Shown piece after piece: positions 28,996-38,130 of a DNA stretch of 64,000 bases. This stretch comes from Faecalibacillus intestinalis (GTDB taxonomy: Bacteria > Bacillota_I > Bacilli_A > Erysipelotrichales > Coprobacillaceae), in assembly GCF_003024685.1 (NCBI RefSeq), contig NZ_PYLQ01000007.1:40933-104932 (forward strand). Direction: 5' to 3'. Numbering within the stretch: position 1 is the stretch's first letter; every line of letters begins with the position of its first letter. The notes beneath the pieces are model-generated. The model saw only the letters and a program-made list of their open reading frames with translations. It was not told the origin of the DNA and ran no database searches. Position numbers and translations under genes: made by a program.

Positions 28996-29614
28996 TTGTT
29001 CCAAACAAACGATCTCCGGCATCTCCAAGTCCAGGAACAATATAACCATGCTCATTTAATTTTTCATCTAATGCTGCAAGTGTAATATCAACATCAGGAT
29101 GTACTTCTTGAATCGCTTTAACTCCTTCTGGTGCTCCTACTAAACAAACAAGTTTGATTTTTCTTGCTCCTCTTTGTTTAATATTTTCAATTGCCATATT
29201 AGCACTTCCACCAGTTGCTAGCATTGGATCTAAAACAATGACTAAAGCATCTTCTAGACCTTTTGGAAATTTAGCATAATATTCACGTGGAATTAAAGTT
29301 TCTTCATCTCTTTCCATTCCAATATGTCCAACTTTAGCTGTTGGAATAATATCTCTAAAACCATCAACTAAACCAATTCCTGCACGTAAAATAGGTGCAA
29401 GAATAATTTGTTGATCCATTTCTTTTCCCACCATTGGACAAACAGGTGTTTCAATTGCTTTATCTTTTAATGAAACATTGCGTGTTACTTCAAATGCCAT
29501 AAGTTTAGCAATTTCATCTAAGTTTTGTTTAAAAATATAAGTTGATGTATTTTTATCACGCATAATTGTTAATTTATGTTGAATTAAAGCATGATCTAAT
29601 ATTGTTACTGACAT
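28988..29614 (-). CDS. upp: uracil phosphoribosyltransferase
   Basis: 208 residues, family length. It converts uracil and PRPP to UMP. Motifs: [18 protein letters not shown] at the N-terminus, the PRPP-binding [14 protein letters not shown] and the C-terminal [12 protein letters not shown] that binds uracil. It lies between glyA (9 nt) and the ATP synthase genes, the same linkage as in Bacillus subtilis. Confidence 0.96.
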   Translation of the reverse strand: MSVTILDHALIQHKLTIMRDKNTSTYIFKQNLDEIAKLMAFEVTRNVSLKDKAIETPVCPMVGKEMDQQIILAPILRAGIGLVDGFRDIIPTAKVGHIGMERDEETLIPREYYAKFPKGLEDALVIVLDPMLATGGSANMAIENIKQRGARKIKLVCLVGAPEGVKAIQEVHPDVDITLAALDEKLNEHGYIVPGLGDAGDRLFGTNE

Positions 29615-29623
29615 ATTTGCCTC

Positions 29624-30862
29624 CTAAATATATTTAATATTTGAATACATTGTAACCTTTTCAGTAAGTTTTGCTACTCGTTTTAAACATTCTTCTTTAA
29701 TTTCATCTGTTTCTTCATTTTTTAAACGATAAGCAATGATTCTTGCAACTTCTTCAAAGTCTTCTTCTTTGAATCCTTTAGTTGTCATCGCTGGTGTTCC
29801 AATACGAATTCCTGAAGCTTTGAATGGTTTTTCTGTATCAAAAGGAATTGCATTTTTATTAGCTGTAATATTGATTTCATCAAGTAAACGTTGTGCTTTT
29901 TTACCAGAAATACCACAACTTGCTTTAACATCAACAAGTAATAAGTGGTTATCTGTTCCTCCAGCAACCAATCTGAACCCTTCTTCTTTAAAGACTTTTT
30001 CCATTGCTTTAGCATTTTTGATAATTTGTTTTGCATAGTCTTTAAATTCTGGTTGTTGTACTTCATAGAAACATTGTGCTTTAGCAGCGATAATATGCAT
30101 TAATGGTCCACCTTGCATACCTGGGAAAACTGCACGATCAATATCTGCAGCAAGTTCTTTTTTACACATGATGACACCACCACGAGGTCCTCTTAATGTT
30201 TTATGTGTTGTTGTTGTGACAATATCAGCATATGGAAATGGTGATGGATGAACGCCAGCAGCTACAAGTCCAGCGATATGAGCCATATCTACCATAAATA
30301 ATGCGCCATTATCATGAGCAACTTTAGCCATAAATTCAAAATCAATAATTCTACTATAAGCACTTGCTCCAGCAACAACGAGTTTTGGTTTAATTTCTTC
30401 TACTTGTTTTTTATAAGCTTCATAATCAATTGTTTCTGTCTCTTTTGAAACACCATAGCTATAAAATTCATAGTTGATTCCTGAAAAGTTCAATGGATGC
30501 CCATGTGTTAAATGTCCCCCATCAGCAAGTGACATACCTAACACTTTATCTCCATGTTGTAATAAAGCTAAATAAACTGCAGTATTAGCTTGTGCCCCAC
30601 TATGTGGTTGAACATTAGCATGTTCTGCCCCATAAATTTCACAAATTCTTTGTCTTGCAAGTTCTTCAACTTCATCAACAAATTGACATCCCCCATAATA
30701 TCTTTTTGCTGGATATCCTTCAGCATATTTATTTGTAAGAACTGATCCAGCTAATTGTAATACTTCTTCAGAAACAAAGTTTTCTGAAGCAATCAATTCA
30801 ATGTTATTTCTTTGTCTATTTAATTCTCTTTCAACACTTTCAAATAATTGTGTATCTTTCAT
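29624..30862 (-). CDS. glyA: serine hydroxymethyltransferase
   Basis: 412 residues. A PLP enzyme interconverting serine and glycine while charging tetrahydrofolate. The PLP Lys is in [14 protein letters not shown]. Other family marks are [15 protein letters not shown] and [15 protein letters not shown]. It begins 6 nt downstream of the rpiB stop and leads into upp. Confidence 0.97.
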   Translation of the reverse strand: MKDTQLFESVERELNRQRNNIELIASENFVSEEVLQLAGSVLTNKYAEGYPAKRYYGGCQFVDEVEELARQRICEIYGAEHANVQPHSGAQANTAVYLALLQHGDKVLGMSLADGGHLTHGHPLNFSGINYEFYSYGVSKETETIDYEAYKKQVEEIKPKLVVAGASAYSRIIDFEFMAKVAHDNGALFMVDMAHIAGLVAAGVHPSPFPYADIVTTTTHKTLRGPRGGVIMCKKELAADIDRAVFPGMQGGPLMHIIAAKAQCFYEVQQPEFKDYAKQIIKNAKAMEKVFKEEGFRLVAGGTDNHLLLVDVKASCGISGKKAQRLLDEINITANKNAIPFDTEKPFKASGIRIGTPAMTTKGFKEEDFEEVARIIAYRLKNEETDEIKEECLKRVAKLTEKVTMYSNIKYI

Positions 30863-30868
30863 TATTTA

Positions 30869-31309
30869 TTACTCCTTTTCTAAAGCCATCATTTTTTGAA
30901 TTCTTGCATCATGTCTTCCGCCTTCATATTCGCTTTCAAGCCATGCATGTAAGATTTCTAAAGCTAAGCCTTCCCCTATAACACGTTGCCCCATTGCTAA
31001 CATGTTTGAATCATTATGTTGACGTGTTGCTTTTGCACTAAATACATCATGACATAATGAACAACGAATTCCGTTTACTTTATTGGCAGTAATGCTGACA
31101 CCAATTCCAGTTCCACATACAACAACCCCCTTGTCGCACGTTCCATCAGCAACAGCTTTTGCTGCTTTAGAAGCATAATCTGGATAATCACAGCTTTCTT
31201 CTGTGTATGTACCAAAATCTACAACTTCATAACCATTTTTTTCTAAATCATCTTTTAATACATTTTTTAATCTGAGACCACCATGGTCACATGCCATTGC
31301 AATTTTCAC
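30869..31309 (-). CDS. rpiB: ribose-5-phosphate isomerase B
   Basis: 146 residues of the RpiB/LacA/LacB family. The opening KIAMACDHGGLRLKN and the active-site stretch GVVVCGTGIGVSITANKV carry the catalytic Cys. It interconverts ribose 5-phosphate and ribulose 5-phosphate. LacA/B-like galactose-6-phosphate isomerases are close relatives, but the linkage with glyA and upp favours RpiB. It overlaps the preceding gene by 4 nt. Confidence 0.92.
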   Translation of the reverse strand: MKIAMACDHGGLRLKNVLKDDLEKNGYEVVDFGTYTEESCDYPDYASKAAKAVADGTCDKGVVVCGTGIGVSITANKVNGIRCSLCHDVFSAKATRQHNDSNMLAMGQRVIGEGLALEILHAWLESEYEGGRHDARIQKMMALEKE

Positions 31310-31908
31310 TTCAATACCTCCATGATTTTTTCTTCACTAATACAACCTTGACGTAATATTGTTACATCATCATCAATTTTTACCACTGTACTTGCTAGAG
31401 TATTTTGACATTTTCCTTTGACGATCATCTTTAGTTTCCCATTAAATTCATGATACACATCTAAATCATTTAAAAGTGTCTCTTGACCTGAAATGTTAGC
31501 GCTTGTTACTAACATTGGCCCTACTCTTTTCAATAATTCTAATACAAATGGATCATCAGGTATTCTTATACCTATCGTTTCTAATCCCGCTGTAAAATCA
31601 TCTGATAAAATTGATTTCTTTTTTAAAACAAGAGTTATCATTCCCGGCATAAATTCATCAATCAATTTTTGAGCATTTGTATTTACATAAGCATATTTTT
31701 CTATATCTTGAGAATCATAGATCATCAAAGATACTGCTTTACTATGACTTCTATGTTTAATTTCATAGATTTTTTCAAGTGCCGAAAGATTTCCAAACTT
31801 CACACCTAAGCCAAAAACAGTCTCGGTAGGAAAAGCCACAACCTCATCTTGTTTTAATAATTCAACAACCTCGTTTATGTTCTTTTTTTCTACCAAAACT
31901 GTTTCCAT
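31306..31908 (-). CDS. threonylcarbamoyl-AMP synthase (TsaC/Sua5/YwlC type)
   Basis: 200 residues consisting of the YrdC domain only, without the extra Sua5 C-terminal domain. Motifs include EVVAFPTETVFGLG near the N-terminus, IKHRSHSKAVSLMIYD for ATP binding and TSANISGQETL. It makes threonylcarbamoyl-AMP for the t6A modification at tRNA position 37. In B. subtilis ywlC is also just upstream of the rpiB-glyA-upp-atp region. It is the first gene of the operon, behind a TATAAT-like box near 31936. Confidence 0.88.
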   Translation of the reverse strand: METVLVEKKNINEVVELLKQDEVVAFPTETVFGLGVKFGNLSALEKIYEIKHRSHSKAVSLMIYDSQDIEKYAYVNTNAQKLIDEFMPGMITLVLKKKSILSDDFTAGLETIGIRIPDDPFVLELLKRVGPMLVTSANISGQETLLNDLDVYHEFNGKLKMIVKGKCQNTLASTVVKIDDDVTILRQGCISEEKIMEVLK

Positions 31909-32234
31909 GATTCCACCTCATTTTGTGATATTATACTATTTTATTATTTAAAATGATACCCTTATCCCTGGATATTTATCTCTTTCAATAAAATATTTAG
32001 CATATTTCTTAACGATTTTCCCACTATTTCTTTAATTTTCCCTAAACAAGCAAAAATCAACCTATTTTATATAAAATAACAGTGAAATCTCTATACAAAT
32101 AAAATTTAAAAAAAGATATTTCACTACCGACACACAGAAAATAAAAAATCTGAGATCATATCTTAAAAACACATTTCGCGTTCTCAGTTTAATATAGAGA
32201 TTTTACTTGTGTTTAGAAAGGAGGCATTTAAAAA

Positions 32235-32265
32235 GCAACTCTGTTTAATGAGAGTTGTTTTTTAT
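32235..32265 (+). terminator. orphan plus-strand terminator
   Basis: GCAACTCT (32235-32242) pairs with AGAGTTGT (32251-32258, one G-T pair), followed by a run of T. No plus-strand coding gene lies upstream, so it suggests a non-coding transcript. Confidence 0.7.
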
Positions 32266-32284
32266 TTAAACCAAAAATGAACAA

Positions 32285-32316
32285 AAAAAGTAATCACCTA
32301 TGCTGACAAGTTTGTG
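32285..32316. terminator. hairpin terminator downstream of the AlbA-type regulator
   Basis: A 13-bp stem AAAAAGTAATCAC with GTGATTACTTTTT and T-rich ends on both strands. It lies about 100 nt past the end of the minus-strand regulator gene. Confidence 0.75.
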
Positions 32317-32417
32317 ATTACTTTTTAATAAATTTTGAAATAAATCATCATAGCAATGAATCTATTTGAGAACTCTTTTCATATATATTACATTTTATTT
32401 CATCTTTAAAGACAATT

Positions 32418-33941
32418 CTATTTTTGACTATCTTTTAACCTATATTTTCTATTTGTGTTTGTACCAATTGATTCTACAGAATCCATTTGTGAAAGAATCT
32501 CTCTCGTTCTAGAATGTTTTAAACCAATATATTCTGCAATATCTTTTGTTTTTGCTTCTTTATTTTCACTAAGATATTCTTTTATTTTTATCATTTTTTC
32601 TTTTGTTTTATTTGTTATTTTTTTCTTCGCCGTTTTTTCTTCGCCACTTTTCTTCGCCGTTTTTTCTTCGCCACTTTTCTTCGCCGCTTTTTCTTTGTTT
32701 GTTTTATCTACAAATTCAAGTGTTAAGATAGTTCGATCAGGATCAAACCTTTCTTCAATAACAGGTTCTTTCCATCCTTGATCTTCCCATGTATTGAAGA
32801 TATTAGGAACACCACTTCCAGAACGTTCACCTATGTTTACAAGATTAAACATTTTCATAAGAGTTTTATTACGAGGATCAGATTCCCCACCTTTTCTCAT
32901 TTGTTCCTTTCCGGTTCTAATATATCCAGGATTTTCGAAAACAATTTGATTTTGATCTTTTTTAATAACAACCCCCCTTGTCCCATAGTAATCTGCATTA
33001 ATCAAACAATTAGCCAATGCTTCACGAAGTGCTTTATGGACAGGTGTATCGTCTATCCTGTCCCCTCCTTTCATTGAAAAAGGAACTTTAACATCTTTAA
33101 TGATTTTATTATAGACTCTAAAATAAAAGTCACATATATTTCCAGACCATTCACCTGAACTTGATTGTAAACGATCAGTCCAACGAATAGATGGATCTAA
33201 AACTTCTCGATAATCTAAAAAATAATCTGGAAAATGACGTACAATATTATACTCATTTCCAAACATCAACATTCCTGCTGCTGTAGGATGTAATTGATGA
33301 TCTTCTTTTGAAATTGCTGCTGCACCAATGCTTCTTAAATATTCATCATTATTTAATCTTTCAAAGGGATGTCCTGCATTTAATACTTGATGTCTATTTC
33401 GATAACCTTGGATTGTTTCATAGTTTAAATCTTCTAATGGAACATCATCTAGCACTTCCATATCCATTGTTTTTTCTGCTTGGTCACGTAACATTGTTTT
33501 AACTTGCAAACGTGTACAATGATAATCACCATCATGATTTCTTCTATATGTTCCATGAAATAAATTATTATTAATATAGACAGGTTTTTCTTCCCTTCTT
33601 GCCATTGGAACATGAATCACAATAATTTGATCATCTTCTTTTTTATAAACTTCTACATCATCATCTCGTAATAAATTAATACTTACTTTTTGTCTATTAT
33701 TAATATCATTCCAAAATTGTTTAATTAATTTTTGACAACTGTCAGCATCTAATCCTGAAGTAAACCATGTCCCATCTTTATTTTCTATTACCCCTAGAAT
33801 AATAACTCCACCATATCCATTTGAAAAAGCAGAATACGTTTCCCAAATGGAGTTTGGTAAACCATTCTTAGCACTTTTTACTTCTCTTCGATTATCTTCT
33901 TTATATGAATCAAATTCATCTAAATCAAATAGTTTTTCCAC
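32418..33941 (-). CDS. AlbA_2/HATPase_c_4 putative transcriptional regulator
   Basis: 507 residues. Starts with GTG at 33941 behind AAAGGAAT. The N-terminal 120 residues are an AlbA_2 (divergent AAA_4, Schlafen-like) domain: RREVKSAKNGLPNSIWETYS and GGVIILGVIENKDG. The middle is an HATPase_c_4 domain (HKALREALANCLINADYYG, then GERSGSGVPNIFNTW). The C-terminus is a winged helix (IAEYIGLKHSRTREILSQM). These proteins are usually called ATP-dependent DNA helicase-like or transcriptional regulators. A nine-residue motif (AKKSGEEKT) is repeated between domains. It is a single gene with a palindrome just after its -10 box. Confidence 0.82.
   Translation of the reverse strand: MEKLFDLDEFDSYKEDNRREVKSAKNGLPNSIWETYSAFSNGYGGVIILGVIENKDGTWFTSGLDADSCQKLIKQFWNDINNRQKVSINLLRDDDVEVYKKEDDQIIVIHVPMARREEKPVYINNNLFHGTYRRNHDGDYHCTRLQVKTMLRDQAEKTMDMEVLDDVPLEDLNYETIQGYRNRHQVLNAGHPFERLNNDEYLRSIGAAAISKEDHQLHPTAAGMLMFGNEYNIVRHFPDYFLDYREVLDPSIRWTDRLQSSSGEWSGNICDFYFRVYNKIIKDVKVPFSMKGGDRIDDTPVHKALREALANCLINADYYGTRGVVIKKDQNQIVFENPGYIRTGKEQMRKGGESDPRNKTLMKMFNLVNIGERSGSGVPNIFNTWEDQGWKEPVIEERFDPDRTILTLEFVDKTNKEKAAKKSGEEKTAKKSGEEKTAKKKITNKTKEKMIKIKEYLSENKEAKTKDIAEYIGLKHSRTREILSQMDSVESIGTNTNRKYRLKDSQK
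32624..32695 (-). repeat. 27-nt tandem repeat inside the regulator gene
   Basis: A unit encoding AKKSGEEKT occurs about two and a half times, with almost no base differences. Because 27 is divisible by 3, copy changes would lengthen or shorten a charged linker without a frameshift. Confidence 0.85.
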
Positions 33942-33971
33942 AAAGATTATTCCTTTCTTTTGATCATATAT

Positions 33972-34001
33972 AATATATGTTCATATATTGTATAAATTAT
34001 A
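33972..34001 (-). promoter_or_regulatory. promoter and operator-like palindrome of the AlbA-type regulator
   Basis: Minus-strand TATAAT at 33996-34001. A perfect palindrome AATATATG-TT-CATATATT at 33972-33989 sits at the expected start site, about 30 nt before the GTG. This location suits autorepression. Confidence 0.55.
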
Positions 34002-34071
34002 CTATTTTTACTTCTAAAAAAATAGCTTATTTTAGCAAAAAGAAAAAGGCACTGAATACTCAGAAACCTCA

Positions 34072-34225
34072 TTATTTCTTAAATACAACTAACTTACTTA
34101 AAATATAATTTAAGATAACAACAATAACATTGACAACAACTTTAGCAACAACATCATTAACAATATTAAAATTCACTAAGAACCACATTAACACCATATC
34201 CATGATTCCTGTTGCTAACCTAGAA
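34072..34225 (-). pseudogene. C-terminal remnant of a GtrA-family membrane protein
   Basis: About 43-50 codons are left, ending in KVVVNVIVVILNYILSKLVV then Phe-Lys-Lys, the typical GtrA terminus (NYxxSKxxVFK). A full GtrA has 120-140 residues with four helices; only the last helix and part of the third are present. The upstream end is cut at the terminator of the lipoprotein gene. An ATG at 34203 could start a 43-residue ORF, but no ribosome site precedes it. A hairpin (34049-34068) followed by T residues ends it. An intact gtrA exists at 59987. Confidence 0.75.
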
Positions 34226-34236
34226 CAAAAAAATTA

Positions 34237-34261
34237 TAGCAGGATAACTTATCCTGCTATG
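34237..34261 (-). terminator. terminator of the lipoprotein gene
   Basis: A perfect 11-bp stem TAGCAGGATAA with TTATCCTGCTA around a single-base loop region, then seven T on the minus strand. The loop is very small, so real pairing is somewhat shorter. Confidence 0.88.
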
Positions 34262-34270
34262 AAATATTTA

Positions 34271-34969
34271 TTATTTACTTGGATATTCGATACTAAATCC
34301 TCTAAAAATTCCATTTCTATTTTCGTTACAGCAATCAAACATGTATTTATATCCTGCATCATTTGAATAATGGAATCTACCATCCGTTTCTTGGTTTGGT
34401 TCACCTAAAACCTTTTTAACTTGTGCATATTTTACTTTATTATTTAAAGCTAACGATCCTTCACTTGTTTCTACAACAACATCTTTAGCTGCTTTATCGT
34501 ATTCTTCTTCAGCGTATTCATCATATTTTACTTCAATAAACGTTACAGATGCTTCTGCTACACTAATAGCTTTTTTAGTTGGATTTTCATATCTTAAATA
34601 GAAATGTGCAACATCACCACTATCTAATTCTACATTTAGATATGCTGCCATTGATGAAATACCGTTAGCATCTAATTCAACATCTTCTACTTTATCACCT
34701 GTATCATTTAATGTAACAGTTCCAACTTGTGATAAATAATTTGCATATTCTCCTACTGTTTCAGGAATTGCTATTTTTTTATCATCAATTGTAAAATATT
34801 TGATTAATCCATCAGCTTCTTGGAAATCATTAACATCTTTAATTTTAATGCTGTTTGATGTAGCAGGTTTCTTAGTTGTTGTTTTATCACTAGAATCACT
34901 AGTACTACATCCTACTAATGACATTGATAAAACACATGTCATTAATAGAGCGACTATTTTTTTAAACAT
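34271..34969 (-). CDS. predicted lipoprotein, unknown function
   Basis: 232 residues. The lipoprotein signal peptide ends in SMSLVGC with the lipid-attached Cys at residue 21. A Ser/Thr/Lys-rich linker follows. The remainder resembles the secreted beta-rich proteins of gut Bacillota (YLNVELDSGDVAHFYLRYEN, then a KVLGEPNQE motif reminiscent of BLIP/SmpA-like folds). No enzyme motif is seen. It has its own terminator and lies next to the polysaccharide cluster. Confidence 0.8.
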   Translation of the reverse strand: MFKKIVALLMTCVLSMSLVGCSTSDSSDKTTTKKPATSNSIKIKDVNDFQEADGLIKYFTIDDKKIAIPETVGEYANYLSQVGTVTLNDTGDKVEDVELDANGISSMAAYLNVELDSGDVAHFYLRYENPTKKAISVAEASVTFIEVKYDEYAEEEYDKAAKDVVVETSEGSLALNNKVKYAQVKKVLGEPNQETDGRFHYSNDAGYKYMFDCCNENRNGIFRGFSIEYPSK

Positions 34970-35030
34970 AGTTGTTCCTCCACGATATTTTTCTTTTCTT
35001 CTTTTATACTATATAACAAATTACAATTAT

Positions 35031-36188
35031 CTACAAATCTTTTTTTCTTAAGAACAGGCTTTCATAGTCTGAAACAATCTTTGTCCAACTATAAGCATTT
35101 TTAACTCTATCTTTAGCAGCTTTTCCTAAAGTATCAATATAATCTTGATCAAATGTTTCAACATGTTCTATAAGATGTTTTAAATTATTCTTTTCTTTAC
35201 CCCAATAAATACATGAATCTAAACCTACTTCTTGATTAAAGCCAACATTTAATAAAAGATTTAAAGAAGTAGAACCTAAGGCTTCTAATAAAGAAGGATT
35301 TGTTCCTCCTACTTCATGACCATGTAAATAAGCAAAAGCATTTTTTCTTACACTTTTTAATAATGCATCATCATAAATTGTACCTACAAATTTAACTCTT
35401 TGATCATTTTCAAAATGATACTTGTTATTTAAAATATGATACAACTTACTTTCTTGATATCCAGTAACAATCACTAAATCTTTTTTTGTATTAGAATTCA
35501 TAAATTCTCTAATCATTGTTTCATAATTATTTTCAGGAACAAAACGTCCTACAATAAGATAATATTCATTTTTTGAAATCTCATGTTCCTTAGCCCATAC
35601 TTCAAATTTTTCTTCATCACTGTTATCAACAACATCTGCTCCATAAGCGATAAATGTTGTTTGGGGTTGATACTTTTTGTAATCTTCTTGAATATACTTT
35701 TCAATATTTTGTGAATCACAAACGACATAATCCGCATTTTTAATCATCAATCTTTCAGATAATTTCCAATATTGTCTAATAAACCAATTCCATTTAGCTC
35801 TTTTAAATTCATGACCGTCAGGATTAACAAAAACTTGAATATTTTTAGTATGAAACATTTTAACATATTTCTTTAAAAATGGACCAATACGACAAGCTAA
35901 AATATAAACAATCCCCTCTTCAATATTATGATCAACAACATATTGATAAACTGCTTTTAAAGCTGCAATATCATAATAAACTGCTTTTGCTGGTCCAATA
36001 TTAGGCACTTGTACTTTAAAACATCTTGCTTGATTATGTTCAAATTCTTCTTCATGATCAGACAAACAAGCTACATGATACTTAATATCATCACTGACCT
36101 TATACTTTGTTAAATATTCGACAAAGGTTTCAAAGCCACCATAATTAGCAGGTATTCCTTTACTCCCTATAATAAATACATTTTTCAT
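35031..36188 (-). CDS. DUF1972 glycosyltransferase, probable rhamnosyltransferase
   Basis: 385 residues. The first 180 match DUF1972 (VFIIGSKGIPANYGGFETFV, then ACRIGPFLKKYV), and the rest is a GT4 domain (EYYLIVGRFVPENNYETMI and the nucleotide-sugar site HGHEVGGTNPSLLEALGS). Characterised members such as WchF/Cps2T transfer rhamnose in streptococcal capsule synthesis. It is the last of four consecutive glycosyltransferase genes read from 39093. Acceptor and linkage cannot be read from sequence. Confidence 0.85.
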   Translation of the reverse strand: MKNVFIIGSKGIPANYGGFETFVEYLTKYKVSDDIKYHVACLSDHEEEFEHNQARCFKVQVPNIGPAKAVYYDIAALKAVYQYVVDHNIEEGIVYILACRIGPFLKKYVKMFHTKNIQVFVNPDGHEFKRAKWNWFIRQYWKLSERLMIKNADYVVCDSQNIEKYIQEDYKKYQPQTTFIAYGADVVDNSDEEKFEVWAKEHEISKNEYYLIVGRFVPENNYETMIREFMNSNTKKDLVIVTGYQESKLYHILNNKYHFENDQRVKFVGTIYDDALLKSVRKNAFAYLHGHEVGGTNPSLLEALGSTSLNLLLNVGFNQEVGLDSCIYWGKEKNNLKHLIEHVETFDQDYIDTLGKAAKDRVKNAYSWTKIVSDYESLFLRKKDL

Positions 36189-36191
36189 ATT

Positions 36192-37028
36192 TTACATACC
36201 TTTCCATAATAATTGATAGATTGTATTATATAAAAATAAATCTATATTTTTTATTGATGGAACTAATTTTCCTTGTTTTTTCATATCATATTTATATGTA
36301 ATAGTTCTTTTCAATAAATCAACATTGACATTATGACAATATTCTTTTAATAAATCAACCATTTCCATGTTAGACTTATGCACTTGGTCTATACTCCCTG
36401 AAACATTTTCTCCAGTATACTTATGGGTATATAATACATCATAATTCACATTAAATTGACATTTATTTTCAATCATCAAAAGCCATAAAAAGTAATCATC
36501 TGCCGAATTAACAGACATGACATGCTTTGTCCAATATTCTGGTATACTTGTTCTTTTAATTAAACAATGGCCTGGTGAAACAATTAAATCTCTCACTTTA
36601 ATAAATCCTATTTGTTTCTTTAAATAGTTTTGAGAGCATCTATTTTTATAAATCAAACACTTTCCATTTTCTGATTCCATAATGCCATTAGCGATACATA
36701 AATCTGCATCTCCAATATGTTCTAATTGACTTTTAATAAAAAAATCACTAATTTCATCATCTTGATCTAAAAATAAAATATATTTACCTAACGCTTTTTT
36801 TAAACCATTGATTCTTGTTTGATGAATTCCTTGATTCATTTCATTATTAATAATTCTAATTGGAAAATCATGTTGACTACCTAAAATAATTTCTTCATCA
36901 GGATAATCATTAACAAAAATAACCTCTATTTCTTTTTGACTTTCTTGATAATTTTTCTCTATTTTATTTAATAAAGATTCTATATATCCATTTCCTTTAT
37001 AAATAGGAATAATAACTGACACATCCAT
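36192..37028 (-). CDS. family 2 glycosyltransferase
   Basis: 278 residues with a GT-A fold: MDVSVIIPIYKGNGYIESLL, the DxD-like YILFLDQDDEIS and a metal-binding region. It transfers one sugar residue in the cytoplasm during assembly of a wall polysaccharide. The next gene begins 3 nt later, so the two are coupled. Substrate unknown. Confidence 0.85.
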   Translation of the reverse strand: MDVSVIIPIYKGNGYIESLLNKIEKNYQESQKEIEVIFVNDYPDEEIILGSQHDFPIRIINNEMNQGIHQTRINGLKKALGKYILFLDQDDEISDFFIKSQLEHIGDADLCIANGIMESENGKCLIYKNRCSQNYLKKQIGFIKVRDLIVSPGHCLIKRTSIPEYWTKHVMSVNSADDYFLWLLMIENKCQFNVNYDVLYTHKYTGENVSGSIDQVHKSNMEMVDLLKEYCHNVNVDLLKRTITYKYDMKKQGKLVPSIKNIDLFLYNTIYQLLWKGM

Positions 37029-37039
37029 ACTTTCACATC

Positions 37040-38122
37040 CTATATTCCATTAAAAATATCCACTAGATTTTGAGAAATATCATTTACATCATACGCTTTG
37101 GCCGTTTGATAAGCATGATCTTTAATCTCTTTTATTTGATGTTCATTCATTGATAAAATATCTTCTATTTTTTGATTTAAATCTTTACCATCTCTCGGTT
37201 TAAAGAAAAAACCATTTTCTTGATTTTTAATATAACTTGTTGGTCCTGCCATATTAGATGCAATAACTATACAACCACAAGCCATAGCTTCTAATCCAAC
37301 CAATCCTAAACTATCACTTTTACGATAGGTTGGAAAACAAAAGATATCAATAGCTGAATAAAATAACGCCAATTCTTTTTGAGTTTGCATTGGATATTTT
37401 TTTATCACGTTTTCTAAATGATATTCTTGAATAAGTGCATTCGCTTTTTCTTCATCTTCTCCAACACCCACCATCACGATTTGATATTGTTCTACATTTA
37501 CTAATAAACTAATAGCCTTTAAAAAGACTTCCCAACCTTTTCTTTTTTCATATCTTCCTATATAACCTATACATTTTTTATTTGGATCTAAATGCAATTT
37601 TTCTTTAGCGTTTTCTATTTCTTTAAAGACATCAAAATTAATACCTCCTGAAGGAAAAATCTTGATTTTATCTTCATTCAATCCATATTGTTCCATCATG
37701 ACCTTTTGATAATAACTTGATGGTACAATACATAAATCTATTAGAGGTAATGTTGATTTAACTAAAGGAATAAACTTCTCATCATGTGCGTCTTCTGGAA
37801 CAACGTCATTTCCATGAACATTTACAATCACCTTTATACTTGGTTTTAATTTCTTAATGATTTTAATTAATAATGCACAATGAGAAATATAATGAGCATA
37901 AAGATAATCATAGCGATGAAATAAACACAAAAAGATACTTTTTATATAAAAACTTAAATATCCACCTAATTTACCTAAATTACTATCTTTCTTTTTTAAA
38001 GCTGATACATCTACTTGATATCCATTATTTTTCAAAATACTTGCTGTATTTTGAACAAACACACCATAATGTTTATATTTTTTAGATGGATACATATTTG
38101 ATATTAATAATATTTTTTCCAT
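37040..38122 (-). CDS. family 4 glycosyltransferase
   Basis: 360 residues with the GT-B fold. The N-terminal domain starts KILLISNMYPSKKYKHYGVF, and the C-terminal nucleotide-sugar site reads GYIGRYEKRKGWEVFLKAI followed by DSLGLVGLEAMACG with the E(x7)E pattern. A cytoplasmic retaining transferase. Part of the 39093-35031 operon. Confidence 0.85.
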   Translation of the reverse strand: MEKILLISNMYPSKKYKHYGVFVQNTASILKNNGYQVDVSALKKKDSNLGKLGGYLSFYIKSIFLCLFHRYDYLYAHYISHCALLIKIIKKLKPSIKVIVNVHGNDVVPEDAHDEKFIPLVKSTLPLIDLCIVPSSYYQKVMMEQYGLNEDKIKIFPSGGINFDVFKEIENAKEKLHLDPNKKCIGYIGRYEKRKGWEVFLKAISLLVNVEQYQIVMVGVGEDEEKANALIQEYHLENVIKKYPMQTQKELALFYSAIDIFCFPTYRKSDSLGLVGLEAMACGCIVIASNMAGPTSYIKNQENGFFFKPRDGKDLNQKIEDILSMNEHQIKEIKDHAYQTAKAYDVNDISQNLVDIFNGI

Positions 38123-38130
38123 ACAATCAC

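Larger units (their letters stand above)
31921..32417. other. structured non-coding gap
   Basis: About 500 nt without a convincing protein gene. It holds a perfect 16-nt palindrome (32063-32078), a long-range inverted repeat (32082-32095 with 32193-32206, one mismatch), a nested CTGAGA/TCTCAG pair inside it, a plus-strand terminator (32235-32265) and a second hairpin (32285-32316). A GGAGG-like site near 32220 has no ATG-started ORF of useful length behind it. It may hold a small RNA or the rest of a mobile element. Confidence 0.5.

Noticed and set aside
31921..32417. T-box or other amino acid riboswitch in the gap
   Set aside because: No T-box core sequence, no downstream synthetase or transporter on the plus strand, and the repeat arms do not fit known aptamers.
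32624..32695. CRISPR-like array
   Set aside because: The 27-nt units are directly adjacent, encode a peptide repeat and have no spacers. No cas genes are present in the window.
34130..34366. Plus-strand ORF of 78 codons opposite the gtrA remnant and the lipoprotein end
   Set aside because: No ribosome site, it crosses a terminator hairpin, and the minus strand shows clear GtrA and lipoprotein similarity.
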